From an uncultured Actinomycetes bacterium (lineage in GTDB: Bacteria; Actinomycetota; Acidimicrobiia; Acidimicrobiales; RAAP-2): 64,000 bases of DNA. Both the position numbers and the translations under genes were made by a program. A model generated the notes under the pieces. The model saw nothing but the letters and a program-made list of their open reading frames with translations, was not told the origin of the DNA and searched no databases. Where the stretch lies: contig CAIYAP010000004.1 in NCBI GenBank assembly GCA_903924205.1, positions 1-64,000 of the forward strand. The letters are read 5' to 3'. Below are positions 8,006-21,063 of this stretch, in pieces (the stretch's first letter is position 1; every line of letters starts with the position of its first letter).

Positions 8006-8488
8006 TTAGTGATCAGCGAGGGGAATGGCCTGCGCGGGGTCAATGGCAACTGCGTCACCAATCTGATCCACCACTTGGCGCAAGATGAAATACGAGTAAC
8101 CGGCACCGGCCACGAGAGTGGAACAAAACGCCCGATAGTGAGGTGCCGTTTGGCCGAGGCCGAGAAGACGAGCAGCCACCGTGAGGTCAGGGGCTGACGG
8201 TGCACGGCCGAAACGGCCGGCCCGAGCAGAGGTCAGCGCAGCGAGCACCGCGACAACATCATGGTGCGATCCGAAACCCTGAGGATGATTTTGCTCGACA
8301 TAGCGCTCCGCCAACGTGAGGGCGTAACCGCCATCGGGCGTCGAGGTGCCCCGACCTGATCCTCCACCACGCACCGCGATCCGCTGCAGGCCGGCCTTCT
8401 TTGGCCGGCCAATTTCGGGGGTGGACAGAGACAGTGACGGACGAACTTCGGCCGAAGCCGGCACCGGCATCGAAGAGGGTTGAGCCAT
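8006..8488 (-). CDS. Conserved-looking protein of unknown function
   Basis: 160 residues. The first 60 are low in order (Pro, Ser and Gly rich, with RGGGSGRG), followed by a helical C-terminal part with YALTLAERYVEQNHPQGF and ARLLGLG. No family recognised and no signal peptide. The start is supported by TAATCT seven bases upstream of the ATG. It is first in a two-gene unit with the acyl-CoA dehydrogenase, so a role in acyl-CoA or amino acid catabolism is possible but only by association. Confidence 0.65.
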   Translation of the reverse strand: MAQPSSMPVPASAEVRPSLSLSTPEIGRPKKAGLQRIAVRGGGSGRGTSTPDGGYALTLAERYVEQNHPQGFGSHHDVVAVLAALTSARAGRFGRAPSAPDLTVAARLLGLGQTAPHYRAFCSTLVAGAGYSYFILRQVVDQIGDAVAIDPAQAIPLADH

Positions 8489-8495
8489 GGCTACG

Positions 8496-8501
8496 AGATT
8501 A
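8496..8501 (-). promoter_or_regulatory. -10 element before the 160-aa gene
   Basis: TAATCT on the minus strand, seven bases before the ATG at 8488, in the short gap after the ilvE stop. Confidence 0.45.
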
Positions 8502-8509
8502 CCGGACTC

Positions 8510-9439
8510 TTAGTTGCAGTAGGTAAGCCACTCGTCATAACCCGGCACCTGTCCGCGAACGATGTGCGAATAGCGAGATTGGAGTTCGCGAGTTATCGGG
8601 CCAGGCTCACCGCTGCCCACCAGGCGGTCATCAAGGGAGGCGACCGGGATGACTTCGGCGGCCGTTCCGGTCATAAAACACTCATCGGCGAGGTAGATGT
8701 CGGTACGGATCATGGCCTCGTGGCGCACCTCGTAACCGAGGTCGCGGGCGATGCGGATGATGGAGTCCTGGGTTATGCCGGCGAGGGCGCCAGCTTCTGA
8801 CGCCGAGGGCGTGATGAGAACGCCATCTCGGATAATGAAGATGTTCTCACCCGAGCACTCGGAGATTCGTCCGTCGGGTCCGAGCATGAGCGCTTCGTCA
8901 AAACCCGCGCGCAGGGCTTCGACCTTGGCGAGACCGGAGTTGATGTACATGCCCGTGGCTTTGGCGGCGGTGGGCATGGCATTCGGGTCGTGTCGGCGCC
9001 ACGACGAGGTCATGAGGCGAGCACCCTTGGCCGCACCCTCGTCGCCTAGGTACGCACCCCAGGTCCACGTCGCAATCGCGAGGCGTACGGGTGAGGTCAA
9101 GGGGAAAATTCCGGTTTCGCCGTAGCCCGTGTAGACGAGGGGCCGAATATAAGTGCCGGGTCCCATCTGATTGGCCCGCATGAGATCGACGTGGGCGGCG
9201 CAGATCTCGTCCTCGCTAAAGGGCATGTCGAGCATCAAGATTTTGGCCGAGTTAATGAGGCGACGAACATGTTCGCGGAGTCGGAAAATAGCTAGGCCGC
9301 GCTCGGTCTCGTACGCGCGAATTCCCTCAAAAGCACCAAAGCCGTAATGCAGCGCGTGCGTCATGATGTGGACGTTGGCGTGGTCCCACTCAACCAAGTC
9401 TCCATCCATCCAGATATACGGCGTCGGCTGTACCGGCAT
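8510..9439 (-). CDS. ilvE: Branched-chain amino acid aminotransferase
   Basis: PLP class IV aminotransferase making or degrading leucine, isoleucine and valine with 2-oxoglutarate/glutamate. Seen: IWMDGDLVEWDHANVHIMTHALHYG at the N-terminus (in part), GAFEGIRAY, the PLP-lysine region AAKATGMYINSGLAK, and SECSGENIF and GITQDSI near the C-terminus. The 309-residue length fits the family. The frame is open to a GTG at 9514, but that extension is unlike other IlvE N-termini. Two adjacent ATGs (9442 and 9439) follow AAGGAGG; the second has the better spacing. Upstream is a leader of up to about 90 bases with a small hairpin (AGTGTC/GACACT). Confidence 0.95.
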   Translation of the reverse strand: MPVQPTPYIWMDGDLVEWDHANVHIMTHALHYGFGAFEGIRAYETERGLAIFRLREHVRRLINSAKILMLDMPFSEDEICAAHVDLMRANQMGPGTYIRPLVYTGYGETGIFPLTSPVRLAIATWTWGAYLGDEGAAKGARLMTSSWRRHDPNAMPTAAKATGMYINSGLAKVEALRAGFDEALMLGPDGRISECSGENIFIIRDGVLITPSASEAGALAGITQDSIIRIARDLGYEVRHEAMIRTDIYLADECFMTGTAAEVIPVASLDDRLVGSGEPGPITRELQSRYSHIVRGQVPGYDEWLTYCN

Positions 9440-9543
9440 CATGCCTCCTTCGTCAGTGTCCGCGCTGACACTTACGGGGAGCAGTTTGCCATGCGGGGGG
9501 CTCGACTCAAGCACCCCCTCCCCGGCCCTAATTGCGGGCTTTG

Positions 9544-9549
9544 TACACT
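9544..9549 (+). promoter_or_regulatory. greA -10 element
   Basis: TACACT 24 bases before the greA ATG, leaving room for a short leader that contains GGGAGG at 9563-9568. Confidence 0.4.
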
Positions 9550-9573
9550 GTCGTAACGAACCGGGAGGAACCC

Positions 9574-10050
9574 ATGTCCGGCACCATTCATCGCATTACC
9601 CATGACACCTTGGCGAAGCTCAAGGCGGAGTACGAACATCTCACGACGGTGGGTCGCGTGGAGATTGCTCGCGTGATCGAGGCAGCTCGGCTACTGGGTG
9701 ACTTGTCGGAAAATGGTGACTACCACGCCGCCAAGGATGACCAGGGGAAGATGGAATCTCGCATTCGCCAGATTGACGCCATTATTCGCAATCACGAAAT
9801 CGTCGAACGTGATGAGACCGCCCAAGAAGTTGGGCACACCTCCATCGTCACCTTGCGCTACGAGGGTGACGACGAGGATGACACCCAGGAGTTTTTCCTC
9901 GGCTCCATCGAGGAAAAACCTGACGGGATTCCGGTTGTCTCCCCCACCTCGCCCCTGGGCGAAGCGCTGCTTGGCAAGAAAGCGGGTGACGACGTCGCCT
10001 ACGACGCTCCATCCGGCCAACTGCGCGTCACGATTGTGTCCATCCGCTAA
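9574..10050 (+). CDS. greA: Transcription elongation factor GreA
   Basis: Binds the RNA polymerase secondary channel and stimulates cleavage of backtracked transcripts. The N-terminal coiled coil (about residues 10-80) carries the tip motif GDLSENGDYHAAKDDQ with the conserved acidic residues. The C-terminal FKBP-like domain ends with SPLGEALLGKKAGD and a final beta strand. The 158-residue length is standard. The ATG at 9574 has GGGAGG upstream; an earlier in-frame ATG at 9532 lies before the likely transcription start. Confidence 0.97.
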   Translation: MSGTIHRITHDTLAKLKAEYEHLTTVGRVEIARVIEAARLLGDLSENGDYHAAKDDQGKMESRIRQIDAIIRNHEIVERDETAQEVGHTSIVTLRYEGDDEDDTQEFFLGSIEEKPDGIPVVSPTSPLGEALLGKKAGDDVAYDAPSGQLRVTIVSIR

Positions 10051-10063
10051 TTCTCGTCCGACC

Positions 10064-10069
10064 TAATAT
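10064..10069 (+). promoter_or_regulatory. -10 element of methyltransferase gene
   Basis: TAATAT 22 bases before the ATG, followed by the leader with GAGGGA as ribosome-binding site. Confidence 0.4.
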
Positions 10070-10091
10070 CTCGTAAACCCGAGGGAGCATC

Positions 10092-10820
10092 ATGAGCGAC
10101 TTTGAATTCGTCTTCGCCAGCCTGACCAACGTCAATGGCTGGATGACGCGCGACCAAGCGCGCCGTCTATGGGACCGCGCCGGAGAACTCGCGACCGGGA
10201 ACACCGTCGTTGAAATCGGGTCTTTCCAGGGTCGCTCCATGTGCGTGCTGGCCAGTTCCGCCACTGTTGGCGTGACGCTGTACGCCATTGACCCGCACGG
10301 CGGCAATGACCGAGGGCCGCAAGAAATTGATGGCTTTGCTGATGAAGCTCAAAAGGACCACCAGCTTTTTCTCGCCAACCTCACGAATGCGGGCGTTCGC
10401 GAGCGCGTGACGCACTTGCGCAAGTTCTCCGATGACGCCCTCGGCGATGTCCCGGGATCCGTTGATCTGCTGTACGTCGATGGCGCCCACCGCTACGGTC
10501 CCGCCAGCAGCGACATTCGCCAGTGGGGCGCCAAGGTGCCCACCGGTGGAGTCATGTTGGTCCATGACTCTTTCAGTTCCATTGGCGTGACGTTGGCGCT
10601 CATCGCCACCACGTGGTTCTCCCGCGGCTGGGTCTATGAAGGACGCAGCCAATCCATGGCCCAGTTCCGAAAGTCCACCACGGGTCGCGCCGGATCAATT
10701 CTTCGCCAAGTGGCGCAACTTCCCTACTTCGCCAAGAACGTGGTCTACAAAGTCCTGCTCGCGGCGAAGTTGACACCCGTTGCGAAGGCGCTGGGATCGA
10801 CCGGCGAGTGGCCGTATTAG
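10092..10820 (+). CDS. Class I SAM-dependent methyltransferase
   Basis: Soluble 242-residue enzyme of the Methyltransf_24 type. Motif I is VVEIGSFQGRS (about residues 37-47), the acidic end of the second strand is YAIDPHGG, and VDLLYVDGAHRY follows, as in families that use SAM on sugars or other small molecules. The C-terminal 60 residues are basic and partly helical. Substrate unknown. The gene has its own promoter and a GAGGGA site. Its TAG stop shares bases 10817-10820 with the stop of the convergent PQ-loop gene. Confidence 0.85.
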   Translation: MSDFEFVFASLTNVNGWMTRDQARRLWDRAGELATGNTVVEIGSFQGRSMCVLASSATVGVTLYAIDPHGGNDRGPQEIDGFADEAQKDHQLFLANLTNAGVRERVTHLRKFSDDALGDVPGSVDLLYVDGAHRYGPASSDIRQWGAKVPTGGVMLVHDSFSSIGVTLALIATTWFSRGWVYEGRSQSMAQFRKSTTGRAGSILRQVAQLPYFAKNVVYKVLLAAKLTPVAKALGSTGEWPY

Positions 10821-11410
10821 GCGCGACGCGCTTGGTGATGACGCAGAAGCGCCAACACCGTGATGATGATGTTGCCCACGCCCGCCATGGCGGTGGCGAC
10901 AAGGGCGAACCAGTGGTGGTCGGCGACGTAGTACACCATCCATAGACCCGCCGCCACCGCTCCGCCAAGCCACGTGGTTACCGAGACGCCTTCCGCCGTC
11001 TTGCTACGGATTAGAGCCAGCGTCTGCGGAACACGATTCCATGACATGGCTAATCCCGTGCCGATGAGCCCCAGGTTCCAGCCCCCGATCAACGCCATCG
11101 CCCAGGTCATGACGACCACCGTGAGAGCCGAGCGGATGACGATATTGGCATTCGCTAGTGGACTCAATTTCGCAATGACCCACACCTGAAACGGCCAGAT
11201 ATACAAACTGCCACCAATCACCATCCACGAGTGAATCGCCATGCCGTAGGCAACCCAGAAGGTGCCCATCGTGGCGAACATGGTCCACGTGGCAATTGAC
11301 ACCCCTTCGGTGCCATGCCGATACACGCGGATGAGTTGCGACAAGGTGGTGATGAGTCCCAACGAGATGCCTATCGACCCACACCACAGTCCGAAGGTCG
11401 TCACGCTCAC
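10817..11410 (-). CDS. PQ-loop (SemiSWEET-like) membrane protein
   Basis: 197 residues with about six membrane spans in two similar halves. Each half holds a PQ-loop-like unit: QLIRVYRHGTEGVSIATW in the first and RVPQTLALIRSKTAEGVSVT in the second. SemiSWEET proteins have one such unit and form dimers that move small sugars; a fused pair would make its own dimer. Transport activity is inferred from fold only. The GTG start sits six bases after TAGCCT on the minus strand, the leaderless pattern. Confidence 0.82.
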   Translation of the reverse strand: MSVTTFGLWCGSIGISLGLITTLSQLIRVYRHGTEGVSIATWTMFATMGTFWVAYGMAIHSWMVIGGSLYIWPFQVWVIAKLSPLANANIVIRSALTVVVMTWAMALIGGWNLGLIGTGLAMSWNRVPQTLALIRSKTAEGVSVTTWLGGAVAAGLWMVYYVADHHWFALVATAMAGVGNIIITVLALLRHHQARRA

Positions 11411-11416
11411 CTCGAC

Positions 11417-11472
11417 AGGCTAATCAGCCCCTACGGACCCGACAGTGACGGTCGCCACCTGATGTGTACGCT
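11417..11472. promoter_or_regulatory. Divergent leaderless promoter pair
   Basis: TAGCCT at 11417-11422 on the minus strand, six bases before the PQ-loop GTG at 11410, and TACGCT at 11467-11472 on the plus strand, seven bases before the GTG at 11480. Confidence 0.45.
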
Positions 11473-11479
11473 GAGAGCC

Positions 11480-11644
11480 GTGAAAAAGCTCCGGAAGCTC
11501 ATCAAGTTCATCACCCTGCTGGGCATCGTCATTGGCGCCGCCACCTTCGTGAAGCGCCGTCCGCGTGGCCCAAAGTTACCGTCTCCGGCCACGACTCCCG
11601 CGACCTTCCCTGACGTCCCCACCCGACCGGCGGACGCATCATGA
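11480..11644 (+). CDS. Small single-pass membrane protein, 54 aa
   Basis: Very short basic N-terminus (VKKLRKLIKF), one hydrophobic segment (ITLLGIVIGAATF), then a basic stop-transfer patch (VKRRPRG) and a Pro/Thr-rich tail. The size and layout resemble small actinobacterial membrane proteins of unknown role. The GTG was chosen because TACGCT lies seven bases upstream; an ATG at 11462 is in frame but lies before that -10. The last four bases (ATGA) overlap the start of the next gene, so the two are translationally coupled. Confidence 0.6.
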   Translation: MKKLRKLIKFITLLGIVIGAATFVKRRPRGPKLPSPATTPATFPDVPTRPADAS

Positions 11645-11868
11645 GCGATCAAGGCGAGTCACACCTGCCACAGGCCGTGAGTGCTCGTGTCGCCAACCTC
11701 GTGGGGGTGGCCGCGCGCATGTTGGCCGTCGAAGACGCCTACCACGTCGCTCGATTGACCAAGCGTCGCGATGGCGAGGACTCTCGCGATGAGCTCACCG
11801 TGGAGCGCAGTGCGGTTCGCCGTCAGTTCCGGGAGATTTTGCTCTCCGTCGCCGACGATTTTCGTTAG
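11641..11868 (+). CDS. Small protein of unknown function, 75 aa
   Basis: Helical, charged protein containing RVANLVGVAARMLAVEDAYH and an Arg/Glu-rich C-terminal half. No signal peptide, membrane segment or known motif. Start ATG overlaps the stop of the small membrane protein (ATGA), suggesting a two-gene unit that may work together. Function unknown. Confidence 0.6.
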   Translation: MSDQGESHLPQAVSARVANLVGVAARMLAVEDAYHVARLTKRRDGEDSRDELTVERSAVRRQFREILLSVADDFR

Positions 11869-11899
11869 CATCACTCGACGCAGCGCGACGAGATTCCCC

Positions 11900-11905
11900 T
11901 AACCT
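11900..11905 (+). promoter_or_regulatory. -10 element of aldo/keto reductase gene
   Basis: TAACCT 30 bases before the ATG; the short leader contains GAAGGGA as ribosome-binding site. Confidence 0.4.
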
Positions 11906-11935
11906 GTCGGCGTTCACCGACGAAGGGAATCTTTC

Positions 11936-12913
11936 ATGTCCATGCAATATCGCCGCCTCGGCCGCTCTGGCCTCCAAGTCAGTCTCCTCTCTTTTGGCTC
12001 GTGGGTTACCTTCGGTAACAAGGACCAAATCGCCGCCGCTGACCAAGCGGCTGAGTGCCTCTCGGCCGCCAAGGATGCCGGTGTCAACTTCTTTGACAAC
12101 GCCGAGGGTTACGCCAAGGGTGAATCCGAGCGCGTGATGGGCGAAGCGTTCCGTCAGCTCGGTTGGAAGCGTCACGAGTACGTGGTGTCCACCAAGTTGT
12201 TCTGGGGCCTGCATGACCTGCCCAACATGAAGAACACCCTGAACCGTAAGTACTTGAGCCAGGCCATTGACGGCTCGCTCGAGCGCTTCGGCTTGGACTT
12301 CGTTGACTTGGTCTTCTGCCATCGCCCCGACCCGAACACGCCGATCGAAGAGACCGTCTGGGCGATGAGCGACATGGTGAGTCAGGGCAAGGCTCTCTAC
12401 TGGGGGACCAGCGAGTGGAGCGCGGATGAAATCCGTGCGGCCTACGACATTGCCGACCGCCACCACCTGCACAAGCCCGTCATGGAGCAGCCGCAGTACA
12501 ACATCTTCTGGCGTGACCGAGTGGAAAAGGAATATGCCCGTCTGTACGAGGACATCGGCCTCGGCACCACGATTTGGTCACCGCTGGCCTCTGGCCTGCT
12601 CACCGGCAAGTACCTCAACGGCATTCCCGAGGGCAGCCGTGGGGCCCTCCCCGGTTACGAATGGCTGCGTGGCGGTTTGACCGACGACGCGCGCAACACC
12701 AAGGTTCGTCAGCTCAAGGACATTGCCGACTCCCTCGGTGTCTCCTTGGCCCAGTTCGCCATTGCGTGGTGTGCCGCGAATCCGAACGTTTCGACCGTGA
12801 TCACCGGTGCCTCGAACGCGCAGCAGGTTCGCGAGAACTTGGCCTCGCTCGATGTTCTCCCGCTGCTGACGCCGGAGATCATGAACAAGGTCGATGAAAT
12901 AAGTTTCTTCTAA
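11936..12913 (+). CDS. Aldo/keto reductase, Kv-beta/YghZ-like
   Basis: NADPH-dependent TIM-barrel oxidoreductase of 325 residues. The catalytic set is visible: Asp and Tyr in [14 protein letters not shown], Lys in VVSTKLFWG, His in [10 protein letters not shown]. The start [18 protein letters not shown] and the later [16 protein letters not shown] are typical of the potassium-channel-beta-like subgroup, whose natural substrates are aldehydes such as methylglyoxal. The C-terminal [16 protein letters not shown] binds cofactor. Its stop shares bases 12910-12913 with the stop of the convergent secreted-protein gene. Confidence 0.93.
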   Translation: MSMQYRRLGRSGLQVSLLSFGSWVTFGNKDQIAAADQAAECLSAAKDAGVNFFDNAEGYAKGESERVMGEAFRQLGWKRHEYVVSTKLFWGLHDLPNMKNTLNRKYLSQAIDGSLERFGLDFVDLVFCHRPDPNTPIEETVWAMSDMVSQGKALYWGTSEWSADEIRAAYDIADRHHLHKPVMEQPQYNIFWRDRVEKEYARLYEDIGLGTTIWSPLASGLLTGKYLNGIPEGSRGALPGYEWLRGGLTDDARNTKVRQLKDIADSLGVSLAQFAIAWCAANPNVSTVITGASNAQQVRENLASLDVLPLLTPEIMNKVDEISFF

Positions 12914-13686
12914 TTGTCTGACGGGGCTGTCGCCACGGAGGTCGCCCACAGTTGCGACCCCGTGGCGATGCCCGTGACATTTACCTTTTGGCCGACAACT
13001 AATGACGGTGCGGACAGGATGGCCACGGCGTCAAGGGTGACGGCGATGAAACCGTTCGCCGTCCACATTTCCCAAAGTTCCCTTTGGCCCGCCACCACGA
13101 CAGCAGTGACTGTTGCCTTCGTCCCGACCGGCTTTACCTTTAGCCGTTGAGGTGTCGGCACGGGCAGACTGCTGGTGTCGCTCGCTGACATCGAGGAACC
13201 AATCTGCGTTCCCTTGACCGAAATAACTTGACCGACCACTAAGGCAGGCACGACTCCCGGCGGTGACTGTGTGGTGACGTCAAGGCGGCCGGCGGCAGTG
13301 ACCAAGGTGATCCACGCGCCCGCATTTGCGACGCGAACGATGGCACCACTGGCAGTCGATGTTTTGGCTTTGGCAGATGATGGCCCGCCACGCAAAATTC
13401 GAATTGATGTTGCCACCTTGGCTGAAGATGTGTATTGGCCGGGAACATCCACCAGCGTGCCCGGTGTCAGCATGGCGAGAGTGCCACCTGAGATTTGCGT
13501 GCTCGGCGTCCACAAAATTGTCTCCGCGACACCACCGACGTAGAGCGTGACCGTCGACGATTTCGGCTGCATGTCACCGACAACGCCGGTCCACTCAAAT
13601 CGGGTCGACTGGGCGGCATGGGCCGACACGGGCACCACGATTCCCGCCAGCAATAGCGCGCTGAGGGAGATGAGACGTCGCCACAT
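12910..13686 (-). CDS. Secreted protein with DUF5666-like beta repeats
   Basis: 258 residues with a clear signal peptide (hydrophobic [18 protein letters not shown], cleavage near AHAAQ). The rest is beta-rich and holds about three similar OB-like units, each with a T-V-T-L or V-x-V core and a phrase like [11 protein letters not shown] or [11 protein letters not shown], as in DUF5666 proteins. Probably exported; function unknown. TACCGT lies seven bases before the ATG. Confidence 0.7.
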   Translation of the reverse strand: MWRRLISLSALLLAGIVVPVSAHAAQSTRFEWTGVVGDMQPKSSTVTLYVGGVAETILWTPSTQISGGTLAMLTPGTLVDVPGQYTSSAKVATSIRILRGGPSSAKAKTSTASGAIVRVANAGAWITLVTAAGRLDVTTQSPPGVVPALVVGQVISVKGTQIGSSMSASDTSSLPVPTPQRLKVKPVGTKATVTAVVVAGQRELWEMWTANGFIAVTLDAVAILSAPSLVVGQKVNVTGIATGSQLWATSVATAPSDN

Positions 13687-13693
13687 GCCCCTT

Positions 13694-13699
13694 ACGGTA
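13694..13699 (-). promoter_or_regulatory. -10 element, leaderless secreted-protein gene
   Basis: TACCGT on the minus strand, seven bases before the ATG at 13686. Confidence 0.4.
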
Positions 13700-13763
13700 G
13701 CGGGGCAAAAGGGCCGTTGTCAGGTCGGAAATGAATCGCCACCGTCTCGTCATAAACGAGAAA

Positions 13764-14732
13764 TCAACGAGGACGCGGAACGACTCCGTCCTGCGCGTTG
13801 ACGGCACACGGAACCTGGTCGCCGGCCAACGCCAGCACAATTTGCTCGGCAATTTGCACGCCCGCTTTGTCTTGCGCTTCCGCGGTCGATGCGCCGAGGT
13901 GTGGTGTCACGACGACCTGGGGCAGAGAAAACAGTGGTGAGTCGGTGCATGGTTCCGTGGCGAACACGTCGAGCGCCGCACCCGCCACGTGACCAGAAGT
14001 GATGGCGGCGGCGAGGTCGGCCTCATTCACGATGCCGCCGCGCGCCACATTGACAATTCGAACGCCGGTCCGGCAGGCCGCGAGCGTGTTCGCATTGATC
14101 AAATTCGTGGTGTCCTTGTTCTTGGGCAAGTGCACGGTGATGAAGTCAGACGTCGCGAACAATTCGGCGAGCGAGACCGCATGTGCGCCTGCCGCGGCCA
14201 CCTGCTCTGGCGTCACGACGGGGTCGAAAGCGATGATGTCCATGCCAAAAGCGCGGGCACGCTCCGCGACAAGCTTGCCGATCTTCCCGAAGCCGATCAC
14301 ACCCAGAGTCTTGCCCTGCATCTCGACGCCCTCCCACTTCGAACGTTCCCAGCGGCCGGCGACCAATGCCGAATGGGCCTGAGGAATGTGGCGAGCGAGA
14401 GCGAGCATGAGAGCCACGGTGTGTTCCGCCGCCGACACGATGTTAGAGAAGGGGGCATTCGCCACCAAGATTCCCTTCGCTGAGGCCGCCTCAACATCCA
14501 CGTTGTCAAGGCCCACGCCGGCACGACCCACGACAATGAGGTCGTCCGCCGCGGCGACGGCCTCTGCCGTCACCTTCGTCGCGGAACGCACCAGCAGGGC
14601 GTGTGCGCCCACGAGAGCGGCAGCAAGTTCATCAGGGTTCAATCCGAGTCGCACATCGACTTCGTGGCCAGCGGCACGCAGTTGCTCGAGACCAGCCTCC
14701 GCAATTTCTTCAGTAACTAAAACGCGCGACAT
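13764..14732 (-). CDS. serA: D-3-phosphoglycerate dehydrogenase, short form
   Basis: Oxidises 3-phosphoglycerate to 3-phosphohydroxypyruvate, the first step of serine synthesis. NAD-binding GVIGFGKIGKLVAERARAFG, catalytic Arg in NVARGGIVNE, Glu in FATEPCTDSP and His in VVTPHLGAST are all present. At 322 residues it lacks the ASB and ACT domains that give serine feedback in the 530-residue actinobacterial enzyme. Other 2-hydroxyacid dehydrogenases are possible, but serC lies 1.3 kb away, with only the aspartate aminotransferase gene between them, which supports the serine role. Confidence 0.87.
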   Translation of the reverse strand: MSRVLVTEEIAEAGLEQLRAAGHEVDVRLGLNPDELAAALVGAHALLVRSATKVTAEAVAAADDLIVVGRAGVGLDNVDVEAASAKGILVANAPFSNIVSAAEHTVALMLALARHIPQAHSALVAGRWERSKWEGVEMQGKTLGVIGFGKIGKLVAERARAFGMDIIAFDPVVTPEQVAAAGAHAVSLAELFATSDFITVHLPKNKDTTNLINANTLAACRTGVRIVNVARGGIVNEADLAAAITSGHVAGAALDVFATEPCTDSPLFSLPQVVVTPHLGASTAEAQDKAGVQIAEQIVLALAGDQVPCAVNAQDGVVPRPR

Positions 14733-14772
14733 GACACTCCTTGGTTGACTTCAGGTTAGGGCGAGACGAGAA

Positions 14773-18553
<3,781 letters not shown>

Positions 18554-18557
<4 letters not shown>

Positions 18558-19975
18558 GAGCGACCCTCCGCCTTCTCGAGAACTCGCGCGGCGGCGAACA
18601 ACGACGCCTCGCTGCGACCTGGGCCGAGCAACTGCACCCCGATGGGAAGTCCCGCTTCGCCGGTTCCCACGGGCACCGAAATGGCCGCGTCACCCGCCAA
18701 GTTTGTCGGAATGGTAAACACATCCGACAGGTACATCGACATGGGGTCCTTGGTTTTGGAACCGAATTCGAAGGCTACCGACGGCGTCGTGGCCCCGAGC
18801 AGCATGTCGGCTTCCCCGTAGGCGCGGCTGAAGGCCTCAATCATCAATGTGCGCACCTTGAGCGCCTGGCCGTAATAGGCGTCAAAGTAGCCCGCCGAGA
18901 GCGCGTAGGTACCCAGCATGATGCGACGCTTCACTTCGGCCCCAAAGCCCGCCGTGCGCGTGGCTTCCATCATCGCCGTCACGTCCTCGCCATCGACGCG
19001 CTGGCCGAAGCGAACGCCGTCGTAGCGGGCCAAGTTTGACGACGCTTCCGCCGGTGCGATCAGGTAATACGCAGAGAGTCCGAGACGAAGTTCGGGGATG
19101 GACAGCTCCACGATGGTCGCCCCAGCATCGCGAAGGACGTTGCGCGCCTTCTCGACGCTGGCGACGACGGACTCGTCGGCGCCGTCCACCAATTCGCGAA
19201 CCCAGGCCACGCGCTTACCGGCAACGCCGTCATTGAGGTGAGCCACGAGCGACGGGGCCGGTTCGGGCAACGAGGTGGAGTCAAGGGGGTCGTGGCCACT
19301 GATGGCTTCGAGCAGCAAGGCCGCATCCGTCACGCTGTGCGCGAAGGGTCCAATTTGGTCCAGCGAACTGGCAAACGCGATCAATCCGTAGCGCGACACC
19401 AAACCGTAGGTGGGCTTGACACCCACGAGTCCGCACAGGGCGGCGGGCTGGCGAATAGATCCACCGGTGTCCGAGCCGAGCGAGAGAGGTGTCATGTTCG
19501 CCGCGACGGCCGCGGCGGAACCACCCGAGCTGCCACCGGGAACGCGCGAGGGGTCGAGGGGATTACGCGTCGGGCCATAAGCCGAGTTCTCGGTCGAACT
19601 GCCCATGGCGAATTCATCGAGGTTGGTCTTGCCAAAGGGAATGGCTCCCGCAGCGCGAAGTCGCTCAATCACCGTCGCGTTATATGGCGGGCGCCAACCT
19701 TCCAAGATCTTGGACGAGCAGGTCGTCGGCACGCCCGTCTGGCAAATGTTGTCCTTGATGGCCACCGGCACACCGGCCAAGATGCCGGGGTCCTCACCCG
19801 CGGCCACGCGAGCGTCAATGGCGTCAGCTTCCGCCAACGCCGTCGCCGCGTCGACGTGCAAGAACACGTTTAGCTCCTCGTTGCGCGCGGCCACGGCGGC
19901 CACGGCGGCCTCTACGGCCTCGCGGGCTGATGCGCCGCCACGAACCGACTGTGCAATCTCACGTGCAGACCTCAC
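18554..19975 (-). CDS. gatA: Glu-tRNA(Gln) amidotransferase subunit A
   Basis: Amidase subunit that frees ammonia from glutamine. The Ser-cisSer-Lys site is visible: Lys in [13 protein letters not shown], and the two serines in the [13 protein letters not shown] and [13 protein letters not shown] segments. 473 residues, usual for the family. GTG start overlapping the gatC stop by four bases. Confidence 0.98.
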
Positions 19976-20274
19976 GGCGCCTCCCCCACAATTCGCGGCA
20001 CGCCAAAGCGTCCGTCTTGCGCATCTGGCGCGGCGGCCAGCACGATGTCACGATCCACGGAGGGACGAATGACGTCCTCGCGCAACACGTTGGCGAGGGC
20101 GAAAGGGTGCGCCGTCGGGGCCACCTTGTCCGTGCCCAGCGATGCCAAATCGTCGGCGTGACCGAGCACGGCCGCGAGCTGGTCGCGAAACAGATCGACT
20201 TCGGCGTCGGTGAGACGCAGACGCGCGAGCGCCGCGACCTTAATGACGTCGTCACGGGTGAGGTCGGCACTCAT
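19972..20274 (-). CDS. gatC: Glu-tRNA(Gln) amidotransferase subunit C
   Basis: 100-residue belt subunit that stabilises GatA with Gat[18 protein letters not shown] near the start and the C-terminal LREDVIRPS are diagnostic. Its start overlaps the stop of the upstream esterase gene by four bases, so the operon is esterase-gatC-gatA-gatB. Confidence 0.96.
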   Translation of the reverse strand: MSADLTRDDVIKVAALARLRLTDAEVDLFRDQLAAVLGHADDLASLGTDKVAPTAHPFALANVLREDVIRPSVDRDIVLAAAPDAQDGRFGVPRIVGEAP

Positions 20275-21026
20275 GCGAAAACTCCTTGCAAGAAGCGAAT
20301 GGTGGTTTCTTCAATGAAAGGGGCGTCATTGTCCAAGGTCGCCACGTGGTAGCTGTTCTCCAGCCAATGGTGCTCGACGGGGCCAGTGACCGTCGCGACG
20401 AGTTCGGTCGAGTTAACGGGGTCCACCACGTGGTCCTCACGGCTGGTGAATACCAAGGCCGGAGCTGACAGTTGGGAGAGTTCGCGATACACCGTGTCGA
20501 GGCCGTCCATCAGACTGAGTCCACAGGCGATGGGCGTGGCGTCGTACGACAACTCCTGACCGCCTTCTTTCTTGATGTCCGAGCCGATGGATTCCACCGT
20601 CTCGAGACCAGCGGCAATGAGATCTGCCATCGCCTGACGTAGATCCGCGTCGTAGGGCTTCACCATGGGGTTCACAAAAACGAGCCCCGCCACGTCAGGG
20701 CGCTGCTCGCCGACAAACGCGGTAAGTCCCCCACCCATGGACAGCCCAAAGACGGCGACTCGAGCGCAGCGTGAGGCGAGTTGGTCGTAGGCCGCCAGGG
20801 CCGCACCCGCCCAGTCAGTCCAGCCAGTGGCCTGCATATCTTCCACGCTGGTCCCGTGTCCGGGCAGACGGGGCAGCTCAACCGACCACCCATTATTGGC
20901 GCAGCGCTCCGCAATCGGGCGCATGGACTGGGGGTTACCGGTAAAGCCGTGCAGCACCAGAACGCCGTCGGGGCCGCCGAGCGACGAGAAGGGCTCGCAA
21001 CCAGGAATCACAGGAGGTGTGCTCAT
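20271..21026 (-). CDS. Alpha/beta hydrolase, carboxylesterase (Est30-like)
   Basis: Cytosolic 251-residue esterase or monoacylglycerol lipase. Oxyanion region LVLHGFTGNPQSMRP, nucleophile elbow FGLSMGGG, acid in SREDHVVDPVNS and the His in LENSYHVATLDND form a complete triad. The substrate is not predictable; Est30 types prefer short acyl esters. It is first gene of the gatCAB operon. TACGAT lies eight bases before the ATG, and the start codon of the divergent SCP2 gene is 37 bases away. Confidence 0.88.
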   Translation of the reverse strand: MSTPPVIPGCEPFSSLGGPDGVLVLHGFTGNPQSMRPIAERCANNGWSVELPRLPGHGTSVEDMQATGWTDWAGAALAAYDQLASRCARVAVFGLSMGGGLTAFVGEQRPDVAGLVFVNPMVKPYDADLRQAMADLIAAGLETVESIGSDIKKEGGQELSYDATPIACGLSLMDGLDTVYRELSQLSAPALVFTSREDHVVDPVNSTELVATVTGPVEHHWLENSYHVATLDNDAPFIEETTIRFLQGVFA

Positions 21027-21034
21027 GACTCGTC

Positions 21035-21056
21035 ATCGTAGTGGGCGCCCTAGCCT
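21035..21056. promoter_or_regulatory. Divergent leaderless promoter pair
   Basis: TACGAT (minus strand, 21035-21040) serves the esterase/gat operon and TAGCCT (plus strand, 21051-21056) the SCP2 gene. Ten bases separate the two hexamers; start codons are 37 bases apart. Confidence 0.5.
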
Positions 21057-21063
21057 GACTGAG

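Noticed and set aside
9443-9514. Leader peptide or riboswitch upstream of ilvE
   Set aside because: A small hairpin is present, but no branched-chain codon run, attenuator or known riboswitch consensus is visible.
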